38,259 nt of DNA, from NCBI GenBank assembly GCA_964558875.1, contig CAZLGM010000007.1, positions 1 through 38,259 of the forward strand. The letters are read 5' to 3'. Positions within the stretch are counted from its first letter, which is position 1, and each line of letters begins with the position of its first letter. This document shows positions 7,182 to 14,467 of the stretch, piece by piece. The DNA is from CAZLGM01 sp964558875 (lineage in GTDB: Bacteria; Desulfobacterota; Desulfobulbia; Desulfobulbales; Desulfocapsaceae). A program made the position numbers and the translations under genes. The notes under the pieces were generated by a model. That model did no database searches and had not been told where the DNA came from. It worked only from the letters and a program-made list of their open reading frames with translations.

Positions 7182-9212
7182 ATGTTGGATTTTGCATTAC
7201 AGGGGCTAAGCCAGGTTTTTATTCCCGGCAATTTTCTCCTTTTAGCTGTTGGAGTGTTCATGGGAATTGTTTTTGGTGCTCTTCCCGGATTGACAGCAAC
7301 CATGGGGCTGGCTCTGTTGGTTCCTTTTACCTTTACCATGAGTCCTGCAGCCGGTCTTATCATGCTGGCCGGTATTTATGTGGGGGCCATGTATGGTGAT
7401 GCCATTCCGGCCATTCTTATCAATACACCAGGGACTCCTGCTGCAATTGCCACCACTTTCGACGGTTTTCCGTTAAGTCAGAAAGGTATGGCTCAGCATG
7501 GACTGGTGGCAGCCGCTGTGGCGAGTGCCTTTGGGTCTCTTGTGGCCAATATAGTTCTTGTCTCGGCAGCACCGCCCCTTGCTATCGTCTCTTTAAAGTT
7601 TGGTCCACCGGAGTACTTCTGGCTGGGTATTTTCGGTTTAACAATCATCAGTACCCTGTCCAGCGGCAGTGTCGTTAAAGGATTTCTTGCCGGAACAGTT
7701 GGAATGCTTCTTTCAGCAGTTGGTATGGCTGAAATTGGTGGAGATATTCGTCTTACCTTTGGTTTTCCAGAACTTCAGGGCGGCATCGAACTGATTGTAG
7801 CCCTCATCGGCTTCTTCTGTCTGCCTGAAATCTTAAGCAGTGTCATTGGTAAACGAAGAGCCACGTATACAAAAAAAGCAGTTAAACCAAAACTAAATGT
7901 TATCTGGGATGTCATCAAGTCACTGGTTAAAAAACCTGTGCTTATGCTGCGTTCAGCAGGTATTGGCACTATTGTCGGATTTGCCCCGGGTGCGGGTGGA
8001 AATATTGCCAGCATGGTCTCCTATAATGAGGCTGTTCGCTGGGATAAAAAACCTGAAGAGTTCGGTAAGGGAACCATCAAGGGTGTTGCTGCCAGTGAAG
8101 CAGCCAATAGTGCAATGGCGCCAGGCTCTCTTATTCCCCTGTTGACTCTGGGTATCCCGGGTTCACCTCCGGCAGCAGTCATTCTTGGTGCGCTTATGCT
8201 GCACGGGATGAGACCAGGCGCAGAACTTTTTTCCAGTTACGCCGAGGTGACCTTTGCCTTTATGATGGGACTGTTGATAGCTGCATTTTTAGTGACCTTT
8301 ATTGGCAGTCTGGGCAGTGTGGTTTTTAGCCGTATCATTAACATTCCATCTCGCTACCTGGCGCCAGCCATTATTTTCATGACCGTACTGGGTTCCTACT
8401 CCATCAGAAATAATATGCTGGATGTATGGATTATGCTGACTTTCGGCATCATTGGCTATGTCAGCTCCAAACTGAAATTTCATCCGGCACCTATTGTCCT
8501 TGGTTTGATTCTAGGTCCCTTCGTCGAAGAAGGACTGGTGCAGTCCATGTTGGCAGGACAGGCGGTGGGTGGCACATTCAACTACCTGGTATTCAGGCCG
8601 ATCAGTGGCTTGCTCATTGGTTTCTGCGTACTTTCACTTTTATGGCCTGTTTATGCATCCTGGCGATCCAGAAGAAAGCAACGGTCAAAAGATGATGTCA
8701 CCACAGGCTCAAAAGAAAGCGCAGAGGGTCAACAGGAAGATGCCGTCTTGCCCAATCCTAAAGAGAAATGGAACAGTGACTTTATTGTCGGTTTTCTCAC
8801 ATTGAGTATTTCTGCAGTGGTTTATTTTTCTACGCGAGATCTGAGCCGGTTAGGTGGTGTTTTTGTAGACTATGTCCTTGTGGCTTCTATAATTTTGTCG
8901 ATCCTGGTTCTTATTAAAGGTTTTATCAAACCGGAGCATATTGCTTTTTTCGAATCCGCTATGGAGCGAAATAATGTATCTATCGGCATAGGCTTTCTTC
9001 TTATTTATCTGGCCATTCTGCCTGTTGTCGGCTTTTTGCCTGCCAGCTATCTGTTTTATTTTTGTATTAATCTCTATCTTTCAGATGATCGGTTTTCTAC
9101 TAAAAACATATTGTATTCAGCCCTTTTGACAGCATTAGTTGTCACTGCATTTTATTATATTTTCCATGGATTTTTAGAAGTTCCATTACCCACATCAATG
9201 TGGGGTGAATAA
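7182..9212 (+). CDS. Fused TctA-TctB membrane protein of a TTT transporter
   Basis: 676 residues, longer than a normal TctA (about 500). Residues 1-about 500 are TctA: VFGALPGLTATMGLALLVPF near the start, GDAIPAILINTPGTPAAIAT around 70-90, and the repeated half with GFAPGAGGNIASMVSYNEA and LGIPGSPPAAVILGALMLHG. A charged linker (about 500-530) leads to a TctB-like C-terminus (about 530-676) with four hydrophobic helices. TctA/TctB form the sodium- or proton-driven membrane unit that works with TctC. A separate tctB gene is absent, which fits the fusion. The ribosome site AAAAAGGAGA is strong. Located between tctC and slcC in the sulfolactate operon. Substrate is inferred from context. Confidence 0.88.
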   Translation: MLDFALQGLSQVFIPGNFLLLAVGVFMGIVFGALPGLTATMGLALLVPFTFTMSPAAGLIMLAGIYVGAMYGDAIPAILINTPGTPAAIATTFDGFPLSQKGMAQHGLVAAAVASAFGSLVANIVLVSAAPPLAIVSLKFGPPEYFWLGIFGLTIISTLSSGSVVKGFLAGTVGMLLSAVGMAEIGGDIRLTFGFPELQGGIELIVALIGFFCLPEILSSVIGKRRATYTKKAVKPKLNVIWDVIKSLVKKPVLMLRSAGIGTIVGFAPGAGGNIASMVSYNEAVRWDKKPEEFGKGTIKGVAASEAANSAMAPGSLIPLLTLGIPGSPPAAVILGALMLHGMRPGAELFSSYAEVTFAFMMGLLIAAFLVTFIGSLGSVVFSRIINIPSRYLAPAIIFMTVLGSYSIRNNMLDVWIMLTFGIIGYVSSKLKFHPAPIVLGLILGPFVEEGLVQSMLAGQAVGGTFNYLVFRPISGLLIGFCVLSLLWPVYASWRSRRKQRSKDDVTTGSKESAEGQQEDAVLPNPKEKWNSDFIVGFLTLSISAVVYFSTRDLSRLGGVFVDYVLVASIILSILVLIKGFIKPEHIAFFESAMERNNVSIGIGFLLIYLAILPVVGFLPASYLFYFCINLYLSDDRFSTKNILYSALLTALVVTAFYYIFHGFLEVPLPTSMWGE

Positions 9213-9236
9213 ACAAGAGTAAGGATGAACAAAGAA

Positions 9237-10172
9237 ATGGCAGACATCGTTATCAGCGAATTTTTGGACCAGGAAGCTATTAAGAGGACAGCTGGTGACT
9301 ATTCTGTTCATTACGACCCTGATCTTGTCGATAAAAAGGAAGAGTTGAAAGATTGGCTAACTACAGCAAAGGCGTTGGTTGTTCGCAATCGAACGCAGGT
9401 CAATCAGGAGTTAATAGAAGCTGCTCCAAATCTGAAGGTGGTCGGCCGCCTGGGAGTAGGTCTTGATAATATTGACATGGAAGGTTGTCAACAACGAGGG
9501 ATAAAAGTGTGCCCGGCAACAGGAGCAAATGATGCTGCTGTTGCCGAATGGGTGATTACCAGTTCATTGATATTATTGCGTGGTGCCTTCTTGAAAAATT
9601 CCGAGATGATCGCGGGCAAATGGCCACGTCAGGAATCAATGGGAAACGAAATAAGCGGCAAGCTTCTTGGCCTTGTAGGATTTGGCGGTATTGCCAAAGA
9701 CACTGCTAAACGTGCTCAGTACCTGGGAATGGCCACCGTAGCCTATGATCCTTATGTCAAGCCCGCCGATCCCTGCTGGCAAAATACCAGCAGGGCAGAG
9801 ACTTTGGATGAATTGCTTCAAAAAGCTGATGTTGTCAGCTTGCATGTTCCGCTCAACAAGGAAACGTTTCATTTGTTCAACAGTGAGACGATTTCTCAAA
9901 TGAAAAATGGGGCAATCCTGATCAATGCAGCCCGTGGAGGAGTTGTTGACGAAAAAGCCCTGGTGTCGGCAATGCAATCCGGCAGGCTGGCAGGAGCGGC
10001 TCTTGATGTGTTTGAAAACGAACCGCTTACTCAAGAGGGGGCAGAATTGTTCCGTGGTCTACCAAATATCATTCTGACTCCCCATATTGGTGGAGTAACC
10101 GTTGAATCAAATCAACGCGTCAGCCGAGTAACTATGGAAAATGTAATAAATGTCCTGAAGGGCTTATCATGA
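9237..10172 (+). CDS. slcC: (S)-sulfolactate dehydrogenase SlcC (D-2-hydroxyacid dehydrogenase family)
   Basis: A 311-residue NAD-dependent dehydrogenase of the phosphoglycerate dehydrogenase type. The cofactor fold shows GLVGFGGIAKDTAKRA. The catalytic region has INAARGGVVDE, ALDVFENEPL and LTPHIGG, giving the usual Arg, Glu and His. The N-terminus MADIVISEF resembles SlcC of Chromohalobacter (about 309 residues), so I prefer the ATG at 9237; an ATG at 9225 lies directly on the AAGG site. SlcC oxidises (S)-sulfolactate to sulfopyruvate with NAD+. Together with ComC, encoded next with a 4-base overlap, this inverts (S)- to (R)-sulfolactate for SuyAB. By sequence alone another 2-hydroxyacid is possible; the neighbours decide it. 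Confidence 0.83.
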   Translation: MADIVISEFLDQEAIKRTAGDYSVHYDPDLVDKKEELKDWLTTAKALVVRNRTQVNQELIEAAPNLKVVGRLGVGLDNIDMEGCQQRGIKVCPATGANDAAVAEWVITSSLILLRGAFLKNSEMIAGKWPRQESMGNEISGKLLGLVGFGGIAKDTAKRAQYLGMATVAYDPYVKPADPCWQNTSRAETLDELLQKADVVSLHVPLNKETFHLFNSETISQMKNGAILINAARGGVVDEKALVSAMQSGRLAGAALDVFENEPLTQEGAELFRGLPNIILTPHIGGVTVESNQRVSRVTMENVINVLKGLS

Positions 10173-11182
10173 AAGACAAGCAGCTGTCTCCTGAGCAGGC
10201 GCATCAGCTGGCGGTCAAAGCAATGATGCACCATGATACTTCTAAATCCAATGCCAGGTTGGTTGCTGATGCACTGGTGGCAGCCCAAGTCGATGGTCTG
10301 GGTGGTCATGGCTTGTCTAGGCTGCCATCCTATTGTGCCCAGTCGGCTAGCGGTAAAGTTGATGGCCATGCAACCCCCGAGTTGTCGCATGTTGCCAAGG
10401 CAGCGATCAGGGTAGATGCAAAAAATGGTTTCTCATATCCCGCATTATCTTTGGTTGTTGATGAATTATCTGAGCTAGTAAAGAGCACAGGTGTGGCAGT
10501 AGCTTCAATTACCCATTCCCATCATTGCGGCGCCGCTGGTTTTCATGTGGAAGCGCTTGCCAGAAGGGGAGTTGTTGGCTTGTTATTTGCCAATACACCG
10601 AAGGCCATTGCACCCTGGGGAGGTCAACAAGGACTGTTCGGTACAAACCCAATCGCTTTTGCTGCTCCAAGAAAGGATGAACATCCTCTGGTTATCGATC
10701 TGTCTCTTTCTAAGGTCGCCAGGGGAAAAATCATGGTGGCTCAACAAAACGGGAAAAAGATTCCGGAAGGGTGGGCACTGGATGCATCAGGCCAACCGAC
10801 CACCGATCCGGATCTTGCCATGGCCGGCACAATGTTGCCAATGGGAGATGCCAAGGGAGCTGCTTTAGTACTGATGGTTGAAATCCTTGCCGCAGCGCTC
10901 ACTGGATCACATTTTGGTTTTGAAGCCAGTTCCTTTTTCACCGGCGAGGGAGATCCTCCCGATGTTGGACAGCTGCTACTGGCTTTTGACCCCGGGCCTT
11001 TGGCAGGCGATCGGTTTTCTTCCAGGTTAGAGAGTCTTGTAGATGCGATACTGGCCCAGGAAAACACCCGTTTACCTGGTGACAGAAGACTGAAATTGAG
11101 GAGGCAGGTCGAGAAGGATGGACTTTACCTGTCACAACAACAGTATGAACAGATAAGGTCGTTGTGCCCATCCAAAGATTAA
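10169..11182 (+). CDS. comC: (R)-sulfolactate dehydrogenase ComC (malate/L-lactate dehydrogenase, Ldh2 family)
   Basis: 337 residues of the Ldh2/MDH2 family, which has its own NAD(P) fold rather than a Rossmann fold. Seen are DGLGGHGLSRLPSY near the N-terminus, the active-site region SITHSHHCGAAGFHVEALAR, FANTPKAIAPWGG and GTNPIAFAAPR, and GDAKGAALVLMVEILAAALTG. In Chromohalobacter the homologue reduces sulfopyruvate to (R)-sulfolactate with NADPH. Paired with SlcC it forms a two-enzyme racemase feeding SuyAB. The start overlaps the slcC stop (ATGA). It is the last gene of the first operon. Sulfolactate specificity comes from context; the family also includes malate and ureidoglycolate dehydrogenases. 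Confidence 0.82.
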   Translation: MKDKQLSPEQAHQLAVKAMMHHDTSKSNARLVADALVAAQVDGLGGHGLSRLPSYCAQSASGKVDGHATPELSHVAKAAIRVDAKNGFSYPALSLVVDELSELVKSTGVAVASITHSHHCGAAGFHVEALARRGVVGLLFANTPKAIAPWGGQQGLFGTNPIAFAAPRKDEHPLVIDLSLSKVARGKIMVAQQNGKKIPEGWALDASGQPTTDPDLAMAGTMLPMGDAKGAALVLMVEILAAALTGSHFGFEASSFFTGEGDPPDVGQLLLAFDPGPLAGDRFSSRLESLVDAILAQENTRLPGDRRLKLRRQVEKDGLYLSQQQYEQIRSLCPSKD

Positions 11183-11210
11183 AATAACTCACGAGCAGAA
11201 AAGCAAGCTG

Positions 11211-11233
11211 TGTCAATTTATACAAATTTGACA
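11211..11233. repeat. Inverted repeat overlapping the -35 box of the lacI promoter
   Basis: TGTCAATTT (11211-11219) pairs with AAA-T-TTGACA (11224-11233), with one bulged T and an ATAC loop. It lies 28 bases after comC and its right arm contains the -35 hexamer. It could be a weak 3' hairpin of the comC transcript or a binding site. No T-run follows. Confidence 0.35.
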
Positions 11234-11256
11234 AACCATTTGGCAGTCTATAAAAT
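11228..11256 (+). promoter_or_regulatory. Sigma-70-type promoter of the lacI-TRAP-hpsNOP unit
   Basis: A perfect TTGACA (11228-11233), a 17-base spacer, then TAAAAT (11251-11256), one mismatch from TATAAT. Transcription would begin near 11263, inside the first LacI-type operator, which suits repression. Confidence 0.75.
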
Positions 11257-11269
11257 GAAAGCGTTTCCA
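11256..11269. promoter_or_regulatory. LacI-family operator O1
   Basis: TGAAAGCGTTTCCA is a 14-base near-palindrome with central CG, the classical LacI/GalR-family form. It overlaps the end of the -10 box and the predicted transcription start, so binding would block transcription. Confidence 0.75.
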
Positions 11270-11321
11270 TTATTATTGCCTATTTATTTAGGAGATCTTT
11301 ATTAATTAAGAATTTAACAAA

Positions 11322-11335
11322 TGAAAACGCTTACA
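11322..11335. promoter_or_regulatory. LacI-family operator O2
   Basis: TGAAAACGCTTACA resembles O1 and starts 66 bases downstream of it, ending two bases before the lacI ATG. Two operators in the leader suggest a repression loop or a roadblock. The site also contains a possible six-codon mini-ORF (11321-11341) whose stop overlaps the lacI start. Confidence 0.7.
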
Positions 11336-11337
11336 TT

Positions 11338-12348
11338 ATGAAAACTACAATTGCCGACATTGCCAGGATAGTTGGTAAGAGCCAGGCTACCGTGTCCAGA
11401 GTGATTAACAACCCCGAAAAAGTTAAGGAATCCACACGAAACGAAGTCCTGCGAGTCATGAAGGAGAACAATTATGTCTATAACGCACTTGCCGGCAGTC
11501 TCGGTAAAAAGACAACCCGAACAATAGGCCTGATCATTCCTACTATCACCAACCCGATTTTCTCGGTTTCTACCCAAGGAATGCAAAGTGCAGCTACTCG
11601 CAGAGGATATTCATTATTACTTGGGACTACTGAGTATTCCGCCAGCTTGGAACTGGAACTGGTTCAACTCTTTTTGCAAAAACGAGTTGACGGTATTGTA
11701 TTTACCGGAACTCCAATGAATGATCGTACAATCGATTTTATTCAACGTAGAAAAATTCCATTTGTCATCACCTATGAAAGAATCAATGACGACCACACTT
11801 CATTTGTAACCTTTGACAACGTCAAAGCTGCCGATCGGATCATGGAATATCTGTTCTCAATGGGACATCGACGAATCGGCATGATTACAGGAAAGTTCTC
11901 CCATTCCAGTCGCTCAAAAAGACGATGGCAAGGGTATAAGGCGGGATTGGAAAAAAGAGACATTCTATACGATGAAGAGCTGGTTATGCAGAAAGATTTC
12001 ACGGTTATCGGTGGCCGTGAAGCCGCAGCGCGGATGCTTCAAAACCAGAATCCACCGACCGCCATATTCTGTGGAAATGACATCATTGCCTATGGAGTCA
12101 TGGCTACTGCAAAAGAGAAGGGATTAAAGGTCGGAACCAACATTTCCATTGTGGGTTTTGACGACCTTGAAATGTCTGCAACTATGGATCCCCCACTCAC
12201 GACGACGAGAATTCCGGGAAACGAAATGGGAGAAATGGGTGCCATGATACTTATTGATGAAATTGAAAAGAAAAGTGACGGACCTGCTCAATATATCCTT
12301 GAAACCGATTTTATTGTCCGGGGTTCTGTTGCGAACCTGAACCAATAA
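11338..12348 (+). CDS. LacI-family transcriptional repressor
   Basis: 336 residues. The helix-turn-helix begins at once (TIADIARIVGKSQATVSRVINNP, residues 3-25), with a hinge segment around 45-60 (NYVYNALAGSLGKK). The periplasmic-binding-protein-like effector domain follows (RTIGLIIPTITNPIFS; GIVFTGTP; FCGNDIIAYGVM; ISIVGFDDLEM). The start is fixed by the DNA-binding domain although no ribosome site is visible: operator O2 lies where one would be, so translation may be weak or coupled to the mini-ORF. It is the first gene of a same-strand run through the TRAP genes to hpsP, so it probably represses its own operon and is released by DHPS or a derivative. The effector is inferred. Confidence 0.92.
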   Translation: MKTTIADIARIVGKSQATVSRVINNPEKVKESTRNEVLRVMKENNYVYNALAGSLGKKTTRTIGLIIPTITNPIFSVSTQGMQSAATRRGYSLLLGTTEYSASLELELVQLFLQKRVDGIVFTGTPMNDRTIDFIQRRKIPFVITYERINDDHTSFVTFDNVKAADRIMEYLFSMGHRRIGMITGKFSHSSRSKRRWQGYKAGLEKRDILYDEELVMQKDFTVIGGREAAARMLQNQNPPTAIFCGNDIIAYGVMATAKEKGLKVGTNISIVGFDDLEMSATMDPPLTTTRIPGNEMGEMGAMILIDEIEKKSDGPAQYILETDFIVRGSVANLNQ

Positions 12349-12364
12349 CAGTGAGGGCTAAAGC

Positions 12365-12613
12365 ATGACTAAAGAAAAAATTAAAAAATACTCCACTAGC
12401 GAACGGGTGACATTAGCTATTTTCGGCGTTTCAGTGGGCCTTTACTTTCTAAATATCTTGTTGGGAAAAGCCTCAGTCCAATGGGGCTGGAAGGTTTTTT
12501 ATCTAGGTGATGTCAGTGAGTTTCTGTTGCTGCTGATTGCCTCAATATCCTTTGTTGTAGCAGCCCTGCATCGCGAAGCGAGCAGAGATCAAAACAATAA
12601 AGAACAATCCTAA
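12365..12613 (+). CDS. Small two-helix membrane protein of the TRAP operon
   Basis: 82 residues with charged ends and two hydrophobic helices (about 15-34 and 45-68). The start has GTGAGGG about 7 bases upstream. It sits 16 bases after lacI and 14 bases before the TRAP binding-protein gene, so it is co-transcribed with the importer. I do not recognise the family. It is not a DctQ, which is encoded separately downstream. A role as an accessory or assembly subunit of the TRAP importer is a guess from position only. Confidence 0.7.
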   Translation: MTKEKIKKYSTSERVTLAIFGVSVGLYFLNILLGKASVQWGWKVFYLGDVSEFLLLLIASISFVVAALHREASRDQNNKEQS

Positions 12614-12627
12614 TTCGGAGGGAGCTT

Positions 12628-13794
12628 ATGTCTGAGAAACTGAACAAAGAAAAAAGTGTAAAGAGTACTGAACGTCGGCGTTTTATGGAGTTGACAACCA
12701 AATTTGGCTTTACAGCTGCAGCCATTGCCATGACATCAGGACTGATTGGCACCCGTGAAGCACATGCTGCCAGGGTCAGCAATGAGGAAAAAGAGCGGAA
12801 AAAAGCTGCCAAATATACCATGAATGTGGCCACCGGCTATATCCTTGGTGCATCCAGGACATATCCAATCATGCAACTGGATATGAAAGAGAATGTCCAG
12901 AATTTTACCAATGGCCAGGTCTATGTCAAGCTCGCACCGGCAGGTCAACTTGGCGCGGGCGGTGCCCTTGCCCAGAAAGTCCAGACGGGAACCATTCAAG
13001 CAGCACAACATTCCATCTCCAACTTTGCGCCATTTGCCCCGGCAGCTGACTTGATCAACATCCCTTACTGGTGTGGTGAAAACCAGAAATTTGTCAACCT
13101 TGTAACTTCTAATGCTTGGAAAAGTGAGATCAATCCCAAGATCGAAGCCAAGGGCTTTAAGGCACTGATGTATATCACTATCGATCCACGGGTCGTTGCC
13201 CTGCGAAAAGGTGTTGATGGGCCGATTAAGACACCAGAGCAGATGAAAGGGATTAAATTTCGTGTACCCGGATCAAAAATTCTCCAGCAGTTCTACAGAT
13301 TGGTTGGTGCCAACCCGACGCCGGTTGCCTGGGGTGAAACAGCATCTGCTATCAAGCAAGGTGTTGCCGATGCTCTTGATCCATCTGTTGAAGCGTTGTT
13401 GATCTTCGGTTTCAAGGATGTTCTTTCACACATTACCTTTAATGGTGCTGTGCCTGATGCCCAGGTCTACTCATGCAATCTGAAATGGTTCAACAGCCTG
13501 CCGCTCGATATCCGTAACGGTATTGATTATGCCAGTGAAGTAACCATGCGGCAGAATCACGCCAAAGTTCCGGCTGCCCGGGCCTATGCCATGGCTGAAC
13601 TGGCGAAAGTAGGGGTTCAGTTCTATGTACCGACAGCCGATGAAAAGCAGGCGTGGGTAAATGCCGCAGGTGCGCAGCTTCCAGCCTGGGATGCTATCAA
13701 GAAGGAGCTGATTGGTGATCTGTCTAAATTTGACAAGCTCAAAGAAGCTGCCAATACCCAAGGCAGTTACTATGTCGACGACGTTAAAGCATAA
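12628..13794 (+). CDS. TRAP transporter solute-binding protein (DctP family, Tat-exported), probable DHPS binder
   Basis: 388 residues. The N-terminus has a twin-arginine motif (ERRRFMEL), a hydrophobic core (FTAAAIAMTSGLIG) and a predicted cut after EAHA (about residue 47), so export by Tat is likely. The mature protein has DctP features: GASRTYPIMQLDMKENV near its start, APAGQLGAGGALAQKVQTG, and FRVPGSKILQQFYRLVGANP with the Arg that usually binds the ligand's acidic group. It delivers substrate to the Q and M subunits encoded next. Linkage to hpsN/O/P and to suyAB suggests DHPS as ligand, as for the HpsKLM system of Cupriavidus. Start is supported by CGGAGGGAG. A large hairpin follows the gene. 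Confidence 0.9.
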   Translation: MSEKLNKEKSVKSTERRRFMELTTKFGFTAAAIAMTSGLIGTREAHAARVSNEEKERKKAAKYTMNVATGYILGASRTYPIMQLDMKENVQNFTNGQVYVKLAPAGQLGAGGALAQKVQTGTIQAAQHSISNFAPFAPAADLINIPYWCGENQKFVNLVTSNAWKSEINPKIEAKGFKALMYITIDPRVVALRKGVDGPIKTPEQMKGIKFRVPGSKILQQFYRLVGANPTPVAWGETASAIKQGVADALDPSVEALLIFGFKDVLSHITFNGAVPDAQVYSCNLKWFNSLPLDIRNGIDYASEVTMRQNHAKVPAARAYAMAELAKVGVQFYVPTADEKQAWVNAAGAQLPAWDAIKKELIGDLSKFDKLKEAANTQGSYYVDDVKA

Positions 13795-13815
13795 TTAACG
13801 TCGAGTCCGGTTTAT

Positions 13816-13874
13816 CCATACCTGACCACATGCCCAGTGTGGCGGAAGTGTTCCTCGTCTCTGGTCAGGTATGG
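13816..13874 (+). repeat. Intercistronic hairpin after the TRAP binding-protein gene
   Basis: Arms CCATACCTGACCA (13816-13828) and TGGTCAGGTATGG (13862-13874) are perfect complements. The 33-base loop can form a nested stem using CCACA and TGTGG. No T-run follows. It lies in the 136-base gap between the binding protein and the Q subunit, mirroring the hairpins around tctC. Confidence 0.75.
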
Positions 13875-13930
13875 GTAGCCGGTTCCCCCTTGAATGGATT
13901 TGTGTGAAAAACTGGTTTGAGGAGAACTGT

Positions 13931-14452
13931 ATGAACTTCAAAACAATTTTAAAAAAACTTAATCAGCATGGTGAGAGGTATTTGACACTGCCGCTCTACA
14001 CCATGGTCGTCATAACTATTTTCATGGAGGTGTTCCGCCGGTTTTTCCTCTCTTACTCTTCCATCTGGTCCGAAGAGATCGCCAGATATGCCTTTATCTA
14101 TATCAGCTGGATTGGAGCTGCAGCTGCCATCAAAGAACGGGCTCATATCAGGATCGATGTTGTTCTGCCGCTGTTGTCAAATAAGTGGAAAACCATCGTC
14201 TTCATTTTTGGTGACTTTATCACTTTGATTCTTGCCTGTATTGCTCTTTACTGGTCCATGGAGCCCGTTCTGAACTCAATTCATTTTGGCTCGGTAACCC
14301 ATGGGCTGCGAATCAGTCAGGCCTGGTTCCTTGCAGCTGTGCCGTTGGGCTTTGCCCTTATTGTTCTGCGACTGCTTCAATCCATGAAAAGAGATATAAG
14401 TGACCTGAAAGCAGGCAGGCCTGTCTTTGAAGGCAAGAAATTATTCGATTAA
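13931..14452 (+). CDS. TRAP transporter small membrane subunit (DctQ family)
   Basis: 173 residues with four hydrophobic helices. The family-typical WSEEIARYAFIYISWIGAA sits around residues 50-68 and is followed by the AHIRID segment. The start at 13931 is chosen for its ribosome site GAGGAGA 6 bases upstream; an upstream in-frame ATG at 13871 lies inside the intercistronic hairpin. It joins the P and M subunits to form an ion-gradient-driven importer in the inner membrane. M follows after 15 bases. Confidence 0.9.
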   Translation: MNFKTILKKLNQHGERYLTLPLYTMVVITIFMEVFRRFFLSYSSIWSEEIARYAFIYISWIGAAAAIKERAHIRIDVVLPLLSNKWKTIVFIFGDFITLILACIALYWSMEPVLNSIHFGSVTHGLRISQAWFLAAVPLGFALIVLRLLQSMKRDISDLKAGRPVFEGKKLFD

Positions 14453-14467
14453 CAAAGGGGGATCATT

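Noticed and set aside
9225..9236. Start of slcC at ATG 9225
   Set aside because: The ATG sits directly on the AAGG ribosome site; ATG 9237 gives the family-typical N-terminus.
10233..11270. Frames antisense to or overlapping comC
   Set aside because: All lie over a well-supported Ldh2-family gene and lack recognisable domains.
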